A DNA stretch of 64,000 nt from Thelonectria olida. Lineage: Eukaryota; Ascomycota; Sordariomycetes; Hypocreales; Nectriaceae. Under the pieces are notes generated by a model. The model saw only the letters and a list, made by a program, of their open reading frames with translations. It was not told the origin of the DNA and did not search any database. Location of the stretch: positions 248,001-312,000 of the forward strand of contig JAGPYM010000024.1 of the NCBI GenBank assembly GCA_020736575.1. The letters are read 5' to 3'. Positions 11,618 through 21,773 of this stretch are shown in pieces. How positions within the stretch are numbered: the first letter of the stretch is position 1; each line of letters starts with the position of its first letter. Made by a program: the position numbers and the translations under genes.

Positions 11618-11957
11618 CGCCGGCTGGAGTTTTCGGCGTGAGATGGCGCTCTCGGTGAATTGCCGCTTAGAGGAGCAGAGGATGGGAAATAGACCTCGAA
11701 AGACGTTGAGATGTATGGATAGCTGACCAATGAGTACGATCTGTGCTGGGCGGCTACCTGCAGCTGTGATTGCGCCGGAGGCTGAAAGCTAACACTGCTC
11801 ACGTGGACCGACACGGCTTCGTCCGCAGCCTTATCCTTTCTTCCACGAAGAATCACCGCCCACTTGCACTGTTCCTGATACAGATGCTTCTCTAACTCCT
11901 CTTGTGCTAACAAAGAAACCTATAGTCCTTTCACACCGGTAGCCCCATTGGCCCGCG
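11618..11957. promoter_or_regulatory. Shared 340-bp divergent promoter of two NB-ARC genes
   Basis: The stretch between ATG 11617 (minus) and ATG 11958 (plus) must hold both promoters. No core element is obvious. The open frame across it (11913-11614 minus) has no recognisable domain. Confidence 0.45.
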
Positions 11958-13003
11958 ATGAGCGAGGCGTCATTCCGCGGCCCGATTCATGGTCACAATG
12001 TCCTGGCCGGCATCAATATCTCGGGCGGAACCTTCAATGCCAATTTTAACGGGAACCCCACGCCACGTCTGCTTCTCTGCCCTCGGATCTGCCGCGTCAT
12101 TCCATATCCCCGCAACGAAGATGTCGTCCACCGGTCGGATCTGGTCGCCCGGCTCGATGCACTCCTTCCTTCGACACCAGACTATCGCAGCGCCGCCCTT
12201 TGGGGTCTTGGCGGATCGGGGTAGGTTTGAGCACCATCTTAGCTTCCGACTCCGCTAACCGACCCCAGGAAAACGCAGATCGCGCTTGAATACGCCTACC
12301 GCCGATGCGCCGACCCACTTGCTCTGTCTTTTGGGTACATGCCGACAACGAGACCACGTTTACGCAGGACTACAAGTCGATCGCAAAGAAGCTCGGCCTG
12401 GACGGTGCGCTGAATGGCGAAGACCTGCTTGCGTCTGTGCGCGAGCACCTCGAGTCAGAGCCACAGTGGCTCCTCGTTCTTGATAACGCCGACCAGCTGG
12501 GGCTGTTTGGTGTCGGACTCGCAGCGGAGACGACCAAGAACCTGTATAATTACATCCCACGAGGGCCAACAGGGACGGTGCTATGGACGAGCCAGGATGA
12601 GCGAATCGTCGGTACTCTTGTTGGGCCACGGCGAGGGATCGAGGTCAGCCGTATGGCGCCCGACGAGGCGATGACGTTACTAGAAACGGCAAGACATAGG
12701 TCCACCGGCGATGACGAGCAACAGGATGCTAGTGCATTGCTCGAGGAACTTCAGCGACTTCCCCTAGCAATCTGCCAAGCAGGCGCGTATATTCGAAGCG
12801 CCTTATTGCCGATTCGAGAATATTTAGCCAAACTCGCCGAGGAAGAGGATCGCTGGCGTATACTAAAAGAGACAGAGATGAACCGTCATCGGAGACCGGA
12901 TGTACCGAATAGCGTCCTAGAAACGTGGAGCATCTCAGTCGCACGCATGCGACAGGAGAGCGAGTTGGCGTATAGGCTCATCCATGTCCTAGTGTATATT
13001 GTC
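11958..13003 (+). pseudogene. Truncated, frameshifted NB-ARC NLR
   Basis: Exon 1 (11958-12220) encodes MSEASFRGPIHGHNVLAGIN and NANFNGNPTPRL, then CRVIPYPRNEDVVHRSDL and GLGGSG. A 48-nt intron (12221-12268) splits the P-loop exactly as in the gene at 8758. Exon 2 starts in frame (GKTQIALEYAYRRCADP) but near 12310 one base is missing relative to the paralogue. The matching CSVFWVHADNET continues in another frame that stays open to 13141. Similarity to the intact NLR stops at about 13000 (LAYRLIHVLVY), so the end of the nucleotide-binding region and all TPRs are absent. The deletion could be a sequencing error; the truncation is not. Confidence 0.85.
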
Positions 13004-13085
13004 AGACTTTCAATTGCACACAAGTTAAACCGTTCAGAAAGCAGGAGGTTGGGGATTGGGTGCTGGACGATCGGAGCGAGACTCC

Positions 13086-13391
13086 ATGAACCTTCTGGAC
13101 ATGACTTCGGAAGTGGTCCACATGCTGAAACTCGGTCGTGATATCATCCGCGATATTGATCGAAACTACAAACGAACTATTGATACCACTACCATCGCCA
13201 CGGCGCCCGACCCCGAAATCACCGAGACTATCCCTCCTCCGAAAGAAGGTTCGATCGATCCACAAACACTCCAGAAGCAACCCGGAGCAGATTCCATCGC
13301 CAAGCTCCAAGAAGACGTCCTAGCTGAACCTAGTGCCCCGCGAGATATCCTTGCAGACCTCGGCGAAACCGAGATCGAATCGTGCGCATGA
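13086..13391 (+). CDS. Hypothetical 101-aa protein
   Basis: ATG 13086 opens a frame of 101 residues starting MNLLDMTSEVVHMLKLGRDI, rich in Pro/Glu toward the end. No domain recognised. It starts just after the truncation point of the NB-ARC pseudogene and might be a fragment of something larger. The remaining 13392-14319 shows only compositionally odd frames and is probably the 5' region of the next gene. Confidence 0.25.
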   Translation: MNLLDMTSEVVHMLKLGRDIIRDIDRNYKRTIDTTTIATAPDPEITETIPPPKEGSIDPQTLQKQPGADSIAKLQEDVLAEPSAPRDILADLGETEIESCA

Positions 13392-14319
13392 CGGGGTAAA
13401 GGTCAAGACCAGAATCGAGACTGGACAGTTCTTCAATCCAATACGCGTACATAGAGGAGTTGCCTTTGTTTGCCACTCTCCACACGTAACGGATAGGGTC
13501 AAACATGTCAGCATCATAAACCGATAACTCTAACCAAATACCAAGGGATCGCTTGTCCCGCACCGCGCAGTAAACAGCCTCGCAGCAAGTACAAACGCAG
13601 ACCGTGCTTGTTTGTTTGGCGCACCAGCGGGGCCCGGCACTTTGGCCCGTCCCTCAACCGAAGTCGAAGTCTGCCTCCTCCTGCAGTGACACCTGCCCTT
13701 GCGTGCTTTGTCGCCGCTCGTGCATCCTCCACTTGCAGAGACTGAATTGCTCGGCGACATACCACCCGTGAAAATGCCGAAGCCGTGTCGCTTAATGCGA
13801 TCCGTTCGCTGTCATGGATCGAACAAATCGTCTTCTGCTGATTCTCGGGTAAGGGCCGTGGCTTGCGCTCGGTCGCCAATACACCCCTCTTGTTTTCCCT
13901 CCCGTCAGCGCCAGTATCCGAAAGAGGTTGTTTGCTTTTTCCCTATATCTCGCCGGAAAACTGAACATCGCGTCACACGCCAATGCAAGAAGCGCCTCAC
14001 AATCACATTTCCCTTTCTTTGGTTCGTAGCAGACTGTTGCTGCATTGACGGCCGGTATCGAAGGACTCGACGATCCTTCCCCGATCGGCTTCTTGCAGCG
14101 TTAAGTGCCGCTGATTGGCGACGCCTTGCCACTATGGACCAGGTGGCTTATGCTGAAGCCTCGCCCGACGTGTCGATGCGTCGTCGGGCACGAAGCATAT
14201 GAAGCTCTGTTTCTCGATCAAGCTTGGAGTCGCAAAGTCCTGTCTTGTGCCAGTCTCAAGTCCACACATTCGGTGCCTTGAACGGCAACAATCTGAGCCT
14301 CTAAAGTACAGCTTCCAAT

Positions 14320-17300
14320 ATGTTCTTTGCTGCTTGCTTCTGCGTCCTTCTCGGCCTCCCGCCTGTCCGCGCGGACGGCTGGGATGACTTCTCGAATAAT
14401 CTTGCAACCGATCTGGCACCGTTTCTATCCCTCTTCGGTGAGCAGATCACGAAGCAGTACCTCAGCGAAAGCATTACTCTGCTTGATTATTTCATATTCG
14501 CAATGGCACCGATGGGCATCTTGACCGCGGTCGTCTCCGCGATTCGCGTGTGCGGGAGCCCGTCTCTGCGTGCCTTCATCGGCAGAGCGCAAGAAGGAGG
14601 AGGGAACGCTGAGGCCGAGCTGTGCTCCTCTACGAGTAGGGATGTGTGTGAGCTCTACAACAACGGCGGCATTGCGCGAGTTTTTGGACGTCCAAAGATT
14701 CTCGAGGTTGTTTATGATCCGGCCAAGCAAGATTTCACCGACGGGACAGCGGGGATACACACATTTCGAGAATTTGTCAACAGAAATCGGGACGAATGGG
14801 ATGGACCCACTTTGGACGACGCCGAGTCTGCCACCGACGTGTTTGCTCCAAATCTCTCTCTCAACGTCGGGATCAAGAGAAAACCCCCAGCTGTTTTCTG
14901 GGCAGTCGCCATGGTTGGCATAGCTTTGCAGGCCGGCGTTTTGGTCTTTGCGGTTGTTGTGACATACAACCTGCAATGGGAGAAGGATGGCAGTCGTCCA
15001 GAATCGTACGCCTGCCCCTTGACCATCACTGGAACTCTGCTTGTGTGCGGCGGCATTTTTCTTTGCGCATTTCTAGTAGGGCAGAGCACAAAGGAGCAGG
15101 TGTTTCGCAGGAACCGAGGCGACAGAGACAAGCAGCCGACGAGAGAAAACCGATCGATGCATTCGTCCATATATTGGGTACAGCCTGGAGGACAAGTCCT
15201 TGGGGATCAAGTCTTTGACCCCTTCTGTTACAGCGATCACGACGAGCCTCTGCAGCAGTACATCACCTCGAGGAAGAACCAGTCAAAAACTTCGGAACTT
15301 GTGGTTTGGGCGGCTGTTGGTACCACTGTCACCGGCTTTGTGATGCAGTTTGTCGGGCTACGGGGCATCCATTCTGCGGTCTCTGTGGCACAGCTTGGAG
15401 CGATCATGGTGATGAGTGCTGCCCGTGCCGCGCTCCGTATGCATCGCCTAAAACCGGAGGATAACTTTCTTTTTATGTGTCCGGACGAGGTTGTTGGGCA
15501 CGAGCTTGACTGGCTTGCCGTACGTATTGGTGGAGAAGATATTCAACGCGACTTGCATCCTTCATCACCGGCTCCATCACCTGACTCGCCATTTAGTACA
15601 CCAGATCCTCCGCGCCGTTACCTTTGGAGGTTCTGTGGTACGCCCAGCGACCCAGGTAGAATCAGACGCGAGCTTCCACCCACTTCTCACGGCCCGAATG
15701 CTGCAGGCAAACTATTAGCCTACCGAACTCGCCTTGCACAGCTCACCCAGCCGCGAACCACTCAAACAAGGGCTGCAACCTCTGCGGAGCATTTTGATGT
15801 GGGAATGGTCGAGGTCCGACAGAATGCCCAGCGACTTGCTCTGGCCATTGAGTCTGCAGTCCACACAATATTCTCAAAGAGTCCCAAAATCCGAGAAGAG
15901 TGGAAAAATGCTGAGTCCATGTTCTGGAGTTTTGGCTGTGATGTCGCCTCCAAGGCTGAACAAGGCAAAGCTTCCACGGAGCCACCAAACCACCACATCC
16001 TGTACTTGCACCTAGCGCGCCAGAGCCCAGAAAACCCCTGGAAACTTCAAAACAAGCTAGAGCTGGAAGGGGTTCTGGGGCTGTGGGTTTGGTCCCTGAA
16101 GTCTGATCTTGAGGTATCAGACTCACAGAGTCGGCTCACAGTATCTCGAGCTACTGAAATCCCGGCGCGTCGCATCGTCTCAACCAACAGAAATATCGCA
16201 GAAACTGACCTGAAGATATGGCTCAGTGGCGAGATCCCCAGTTTTGTGGAAGACACGCTTCAACTTACTTCCATCCAACGCGGCAACCCAAGTACCATAT
16301 GGCAACAGAGCAAGGAAAAGCACAACTGCTATAAGCTACTATCAAGTGGGCTACCCGAAAAACTGGACCAACAAATAGCTCGGTTCTTTGGTTGGCATGC
16401 AACGGAGCTGTCACAGAGCCAAGGTTCTGACCCGTTCAGAGTCTGGTCAGCTCCTTCAAACAGCTCTCTTCTATCCCTATGTACCCAGGAAGTTTTTGGG
16501 TCGTTTATCAAGAGCATTCTTCACGTTGTAGACGACTTTGGCAGGATCGACATTCAACAAGAAACGCAGCAGTTTCGCTTGGAAAACAGTCTGGTATCCG
16601 AGCTGGCAAAATTGTTCACCGAAAGCCAATTAGGCCCGAGAGAGGACGCCTTGTTGTGTGTCTTGCCTCCGATTATATCTCAGCTAACACTGTCCTCCGC
16701 AGGAAGTGCCTTGGCAGCAGCTAGGAAAAGTGCGAATCAGCATCGAAGGCGTGATGAGTGGATGCAGGCAGAGACAGTGCTACGATGGGCATGGAGAATT
16801 TGCAGCGAACCTCGGCCTTCTCATGCAAGTACAGACCGACCGACTTTCGCGGACGAATTTACCCAACCAGCAGCAATCGCACTAGGCGAGTTATACCGGT
16901 GGGCAATGCGAGGTGATGATACGAAACACTTCGGCTCTTGTGGTATTAAATGGCTCTCAGACCAGAAATTCGGCCGCAGTCAACCACTCCCCGAAGCTGT
17001 TGACGTGATCATAGATCGTTACAATGGCATTGCAGAAAGGGTTGACCAAGAGGGAAATAACGTCAGTGGCGGTGAACTTCCCTCGGCGATTAATGACGGC
17101 TTAACTGCAACCTTACTCTACCTCACTCGGTCGACCTCAATGGCAAACGAAGAAAACGAAGAAAAAGGAAAAGCCCTTTGCTCGGCGGTGAAGCACGGTT
17201 GGGCCGAGGTGGTGCTTGCGTTGCTCGAATTAGGTACAGAACCGGACTTCAAAGTCGTAGATGAAGATTCAAGAACAGCACTGTCCCACGCCGCGCAAAG

Positions 17301-18567
17301 CGGGAGCATCGACACACTGAAGGAATTAATGGATTGGGGGGCCTTCCCAAACTCGACAGACGCCAAATACCGGACACCTCTGTCATATGCGTCAGAAATC
17401 GGACGCAGCTCTGTAGTTGAGATATTACTAAGAGATCGACGTGTCGACCCGGATGCCAAGGACGAGGATGGACGGACGCCGCTGTGGTGGGCGGCATCGA
17501 ACGGGCATGAGGCGATCGTCAAGCTGCTGCTCGATAGCGGCAAGGTCGACCCGGACGCCAAGGACAAGTCCAGCGGACGGACGCCGCTGTGGCTGGCGGC
17601 AATAAACGGGTACGAGGCGGTCGTCAAGCTGCTGCTCGACAGCGGCAAGGTCGACCCGGACGCCAAGGACGAGTCCAGCGGACGGACGCCGCTGTGGCTG
17701 GCGGCATCGAACGGGCACGAGGCGGTCGTCAAGCTGCTGCTCGACAGCGGCAAGGTCGACCCGGACGCCAAGGACAAGTACGGCGGACAGACGCCGCTGT
17801 CGCTGGCGGCATCGAACGGGCACGAGGCGGTCGTCAGGCTGCTGCTCAGCACCAGCAAGATTGGCCTAAACGCCAAAGACGAGTCCAGCGGACAGACGCC
17901 GCTGTGGCTGGCGGCAATAAACGGGCACGAGGCGGTCGTCAGGCTGCTGCTCAGCACCAGCAAGATTGGCCTAAACGCCAAAGACTACCATAAGGAGACG
18001 TTACTACAGGCAGTAGTCAAGCTGCTGCTCGACAGCGGCAAGGTCGACCCGGACGCCAAGGACAAGTACGACGGACGGACGCCGCTGTGGTGGGCGGCAT
18101 CGAACGGGGACGAGGCGATCGTCAAGCTGCTGCTCGACAGCGGCAAGGTCGACCCGGACGCCAAGGACAAGTACGGCAGACGGACGCCGCTGTGGCGGGC
18201 GGCATCGAACGGGCACGAGGCGGTCGTCAAGCTGCTGCTCGACAGCGGCAAGGTCGACCCGGACGCCAAGGACAAGTACGGCGGACGGACGCCGCTGTCG
18301 CTGGCGGCATCGAACGGGCACGAGGCGGTCGTCAAGCTGCTGCTCGACAGCGGCAAGGTCGACCCGGACGCCAAGGACAAGTACGGCGGACGGACGCCGC
18401 TGTCGCTGGCGGCATCGAACGGGCACGAGGCGGTCGTCAAGCTGCTGCTCGACAGCGGCAAGGTCGACCCGGACGCCAAGGACAAGTACGGCGGACAGAC
18501 GCCGCTGTCGCTGGCGGCATCGAACGGGCACGAGGCGGTCGTCAAGCTGCTGCAAAGGCGTCCTTGA
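14320..18567 (+). CDS. Membrane ankyrin-repeat protein with signal peptide
   Basis: Single exon, 1415 aa. Residues 1-18 (MFFAACFCVLLGLPPVRA) look like a signal peptide, followed by GWDDFSNNLATDLAPF. Hydrophobic segments fit transmembrane helices at about 56-76, 186-212, 231-250, 318-340 and 345-368. Conserved CGSPSLRAFIGRAQEG lies between the first two. A long central region without recognised domain (about 400-940) precedes ankyrin repeats from about 950 to the C-terminus. The last eleven or so are nearly identical 34-residue units (DAKDKYGGRTPLSLAASNGH). One unit is a half repeat: near 17980-18020 KDYHKETLLQ joins directly to AVVKLLLDS. Similar unnamed proteins occur in other moulds; function unknown. 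Confidence 0.85.
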   Translation: MFFAACFCVLLGLPPVRADGWDDFSNNLATDLAPFLSLFGEQITKQYLSESITLLDYFIFAMAPMGILTAVVSAIRVCGSPSLRAFIGRAQEGGGNAEAELCSSTSRDVCELYNNGGIARVFGRPKILEVVYDPAKQDFTDGTAGIHTFREFVNRNRDEWDGPTLDDAESATDVFAPNLSLNVGIKRKPPAVFWAVAMVGIALQAGVLVFAVVVTYNLQWEKDGSRPESYACPLTITGTLLVCGGIFLCAFLVGQSTKEQVFRRNRGDRDKQPTRENRSMHSSIYWVQPGGQVLGDQVFDPFCYSDHDEPLQQYITSRKNQSKTSELVVWAAVGTTVTGFVMQFVGLRGIHSAVSVAQLGAIMVMSAARAALRMHRLKPEDNFLFMCPDEVVGHELDWLAVRIGGEDIQRDLHPSSPAPSPDSPFSTPDPPRRYLWRFCGTPSDPGRIRRELPPTSHGPNAAGKLLAYRTRLAQLTQPRTTQTRAATSAEHFDVGMVEVRQNAQRLALAIESAVHTIFSKSPKIREEWKNAESMFWSFGCDVASKAEQGKASTEPPNHHILYLHLARQSPENPWKLQNKLELEGVLGLWVWSLKSDLEVSDSQSRLTVSRATEIPARRIVSTNRNIAETDLKIWLSGEIPSFVEDTLQLTSIQRGNPSTIWQQSKEKHNCYKLLSSGLPEKLDQQIARFFGWHATELSQSQGSDPFRVWSAPSNSSLLSLCTQEVFGSFIKSILHVVDDFGRIDIQQETQQFRLENSLVSELAKLFTESQLGPREDALLCVLPPIISQLTLSSAGSALAAARKSANQHRRRDEWMQAETVLRWAWRICSEPRPSHASTDRPTFADEFTQPAAIALGELYRWAMRGDDTKHFGSCGIKWLSDQKFGRSQPLPEAVDVIIDRYNGIAERVDQEGNNVSGGELPSAINDGLTATLLYLTRSTSMANEENEEKGKALCSAVKHGWAEVVLALLELGTEPDFKVVDEDSRTALSHAAQSGSIDTLKELMDWGAFPNSTDAKYRTPLSYASEIGRSSVVEILLRDRRVDPDAKDEDGRTPLWWAASNGHEAIVKLLLDSGKVDPDAKDKSSGRTPLWLAAINGYEAVVKLLLDSGKVDPDAKDESSGRTPLWLAASNGHEAVVKLLLDSGKVDPDAKDKYGGQTPLSLAASNGHEAVVRLLLSTSKIGLNAKDESSGQTPLWLAAINGHEAVVRLLLSTSKIGLNAKDYHKETLLQAVVKLLLDSGKVDPDAKDKYDGRTPLWWAASNGDEAIVKLLLDSGKVDPDAKDKYGRRTPLWRAASNGHEAVVKLLLDSGKVDPDAKDKYGGRTPLSLAASNGHEAVVKLLLDSGKVDPDAKDKYGGRTPLSLAASNGHEAVVKLLLDSGKVDPDAKDKYGGQTPLSLAASNGHEAVVKLLQRRP
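17440..18555 (+). repeat. 102-bp GC-rich ankyrin-coding tandem array
   Basis: About eleven 102-bp units encode 34-residue ankyrin repeats, many identical over most of their length. Codon use is strongly GC-ended compared with the rest of the same gene, which creates long but meaningless open frames on the opposite strand. One unit is deleted internally at about 18000. Confidence 0.9.
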
Positions 18568-18903
18568 CCACCTCCCCACCCACCACCTGCTATCCGCCAT
18601 TTTTTATATACTCCTTATGGGTGGCAAATGGAGGGTCATAGAAGGTGACAAATTTTCTTAGTTACATTGTGGAAGCGAAGGAATACTAAGCGGCAGCTGG
18701 GTCCTAAGTTTTATTATCATGAATTTGCCGAGTCATTTAGGACATGAATAAGAGTCATAGCCTGAATCCACAGAATATCTCTACGGCACTGAAGAAAATG
18801 GACAACATCTGGTTTACTTAGTTCTATATCCCGACTAAACTCTTTATCCCACTCCTTCTCAAGATCGGACTCAGACCTACATCCCCCAAATTATTGGTCG
18901 GGT

Positions 18904-19290
18904 CTACCCTGATTTGCGCCAGCCGCAATGGTTACCATCACTTGCATCCGTTCCCCCTTCTAGGAAGCGCAGACCCTCGAAACAACCAGCGCAGTAAACG
19001 TGCTTGCATAACGGGTGCACAGGGTTCTCAGCTTCCGTCCAGCAAATGGTACAGTTGCTGATTGAACTAGTTTCTGCTGGATTCGGCGACCAATTATGAG
19101 CAAGAAAAGTGCACTCGGTTGTCTCCGCTAAGCCTCTGAGCCGTTAGGCGCGTAAAGCTCCGTTGTTCATGTGTATACTATCCAGACTTAGACGAGAGCC
19201 TGAGACTATGAATTTCCAGCTGACGTCTACTTGGTTGGAACCGTGTTGGTCAGCAGCTCTTGAAGTTTCGAAAGTGAAAGACTAGTAAAT
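18904..19290 (-). pseudogene. RING-finger gene remnant
   Basis: A minus-strand frame ending in TAG at 18906-18904 carries CTICWTEAENPV then LCKHVYCAGCFEGL. This is a C-x2-C-x11-C-x-H-x2-C-x2-C arrangement, the first part of a C3HC4 RING as found at the C-end of fungal RING/SNF2-type proteins. Upstream in the same frame are AETTECTFLAHNWSPN and, beyond an in-frame TAA at 19146-19144, VDVSWKFIVSGSRLSLDSIH. A second stop lies near 19290. The stops and lack of a full RING show a decayed fragment. The flanks (18568-18903 and 19291-20334) hold nothing else I can support, apart from an imperfect direct repeat around 20080-20260. Confidence 0.55.
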
Positions 19291-20334
19291 TGATGCGTTC
19301 TGGGAGACTTGAAAGCTCAGACCACAGGAGGCATCAAAATGAGGTGCATACGTCCCGCGCGCCGTTATGCTTCAGGCTCAAAGGTTTGGTGTGGGCTTTC
19401 TAAGCCTGTGTCGAATGAAGTTGGCGGAATAGACTATTTTCCAGCACCCCATCGAGACGACTGTTGTGGCATCCTAAAGTTGAGATTCCTCGCGAACTAG
19501 TCGGGCATATTGCGCGACGCATCGCCTCGCTAGGCATAATATGATTTACTGTCCAGATCTCACAGCAGAATGGATACTAACACGTTATGGCCATGTGCCG
19601 CCATGCTGTTTAATGATACAATACTCGGGCGTTACACCACTATCGAAAGCGCCTTGCTGACTTGCAGGCCCACCAAGCGTGCTCAGCTTCACTACTCTAT
19701 CTCACTGAGATCTAGGCCCTACTGTAGGTGTGCTTTGATCTCTCTATGTGGCTTGGCATGGGGCGTCAAATCACGAGCTCCTAGCCATTTCGAAACGTGC
19801 GATGGATGTAAGACCAGTGAATTACAGTACATTGTTACTCTATCCCCACAAAATCAGAGCTCACAGGCGGCATCGCGACCGATGTTAGGGTCTTATTCCA
19901 TGGTCTGGCTCGAATAATGCTGTCCCTGGCCCGCATCCCTCAGTCGCTTGGCTTGTGAAATTCATTGTGTAAATGAGAGTGGAAGGGCTTTGAGTATGGT
20001 CGATGCTTTGGTTGATTGGATTAATGAAGAAGAAGAAATAATCTTCTGACTTTGAGCGATGGGGAGCGAAGACTAAATATCCCTTGACCGTGGTCGTTTT
20101 CTGTTTTCTGTTTTCTGCTCTCTTTGTGTGTTGTGAAGCCATTTCAGGACTTTCCAGAGAGTTGGATACCACCCCTCTCTTCCTTTAGCTACCCCTTGAC
20201 AGTGTCCTGTTTTCAGTGCAGCCATTCCTGGGCGTTCAAGGTAGTTAAATAGACCCACCCTCTTTTACTTACTCTGACACAAACCGCAGACGAAGTGTCG
20301 GACGAAGAAATGGAGCTGGCTGTTTGTGTTGTTT

Positions 20335-20340
20335 GCTGTG
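20335..20340. repeat. Target site duplication, left copy (GCTGTG)
   Basis: The six bases GCTGTG directly precede the left terminal inverted repeat and recur directly after the right one (25598-25603). This is the signature of an integration with 6-bp staggered cuts. Confidence 0.85.
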
Positions 20341-20377
20341 TACGGCAGCCTATAGGGGTCACTGTTGCAAAACCCCA
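20341..20377 (+). repeat. Left terminal inverted repeat
   Basis: Starts TACGGCAGCCTATAGGGG and contains CACTGTTGCAAAAC. Compared with the reverse complement of 25561-25597, 31 of 37 positions match. Similarity does not continue clearly inward. Confidence 0.85.
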
Positions 20378-20605
20378 AAAAGCACGTTCAAGCAAGTGAA
20401 GCGGGTCTGCATAAATAACTTACGCCCCACAGTACATTGAGCCATGTACTTTTACGCACAACCTCATTGAATTTAGACATAGCACACAACAGCGGCAAGA
20501 GCAGCGGGACCGCAGCGAACCAGCGCGGAATAGCTTCATCCCGCGCCGCGGACAAAGTCCCTCTACAAAAGGGCTAACCACCTCTTTTATTGACAATACC
20601 AACGC

Positions 20606-21453
20606 TCAGTTATCCTCGTCCTCTTCCTCCTCTTCAACCCTGCCTTCCTCGTCCGGCTTGTTGAGCTGCTATGCATGGATTTAGCCGCGGAATGTTGTTG
20701 CAGGTTAACCCACTTACAGTCCAGAGCCGAGCAGCCTCAGCGATGACCTCCAGCGCCGCAACCTTTCGCTCCTCGAGCGTTATTTCACCTGCTTCACCGC
20801 GGGGAGCCAAAGCAGGAGCGCAAGCTTGAGCGCCAGCAGGGCTATGGTTGACAGCGGCACCGCAAGCACGCAGCTGCTGTGCTGCACGCTGAGCAGCAGA
20901 GCGCCAGCCATCGCCGGGATCTTTATTTGCATCGTCGATCTGCCGATTCAATTCCCAGAATGCACGCACCGCAGCGACAGCGCCGGTAGGGACCTACACA
21001 GCAGCTGATTAGCAACTCATTAGCCGGAAACACAGAAAAGCTCCTCACAGGCCTGCAGGTGTGACCGTTCCTTGCGCAGTCCCAGCAAGCAGCACCAGTA
21101 TCTATCCCCTGTATGTCAGCCCGGCAAGCTTATATGAAAGAATGGTTACTTACTGTTCTGAGAGGTACACTCATGCCCGGGGCTCTTTGCAGCGCGAGTA
21201 ACACAGGGGCGGCAGGGGAAGTCACGCGCCGAGCCGATGGGAGGAGCCTTCTTCTTCTGCGTCCTCTTCTTCTGCTCAAACAGGTGTATTAGTAGTGGTC
21301 CATTGATTGTAGAGCAGCTGGCTGGCATACAGTAACCTTGTTCGCGGATTTACGGGCGCTGGGCCGGATGCTTTTGTCGTTGCTGTTGGGCCGGACCCTA
21401 CCCGACGTGCCCACGCCATCCACGCCCGCAGCGACTGGATCAGCGGTAGACAT
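20606..21453 (-). CDS. Element gene A: Cys-rich protein with acidic tail
   Basis: Five exons: 21453-21337, 21271-21154, 21101-21049, 20993-20718 and 20668-20606, all phases consistent, giving 208 aa. Residues about 40-50 are very Lys-rich (KKRTQKKKAP). Two Cys pairs follow, FPCRPCVTRAAKSPGHEC and CWDCARNGHTCRP (C-x2-C, then C, C-x2-C, C), a likely zinc-binding or nucleic-acid-binding module. A helical Ala-rich region (VAAVRAFWELNRQIDDANKD) and an acidic C-terminus (EEEEEDEDN) end the protein. It is divergent from the integrase gene across a 320-bp spacer. The six-part splice fit is the main support. Role unknown; DNA binding for the element is inference. Confidence 0.72.
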
Positions 21454-21773
21454 TATGATGATGCTGATTGATGGCGCCACGGAAACGGTCAGGGGAGGCG
21501 CCGTCAACTTACTTGGCGACGGTGATAAATTAGAATGGCACAGAAAGATCATTTATCAAAAGGTCACTTGTGGCCTCCATGAATCGGGTCGCGTCCAAGC
21601 TATTCCTAATGGATCGCTGTGCTAGTTCGCACCGGGCCAGCTATAGAGCCGCCGCGGGGCAGTGCAGTACGTCAATCGCGTTTACTCAAATAGGGGTTCC
21701 ACCCTCTAAACCCCCCTATTCCTCGCACCAACACCACATTATCGTCCCTATCTTCATCCTCATCTTCAATGCT
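21454..21773. promoter_or_regulatory. Divergent promoter inside the mobile element
   Basis: The 320 bases between ATG 21453 (minus) and ATG 21774 (plus) must drive both element genes. No specific core motif is claimed. Confidence 0.45.

Noticed and set aside
13699..14202. 167-codon plus frame upstream of the membrane ankyrin gene
   Set aside because: Composition is Arg/Cys/Ser-rich without domain or splice support; more likely 5' flank.
17118..18600. Long open frames on the opposite strand and in other frames across the ankyrin array
   Set aside because: They mirror the 102-bp GC-rich repeat units and have no independent features; artefacts of repeat composition.
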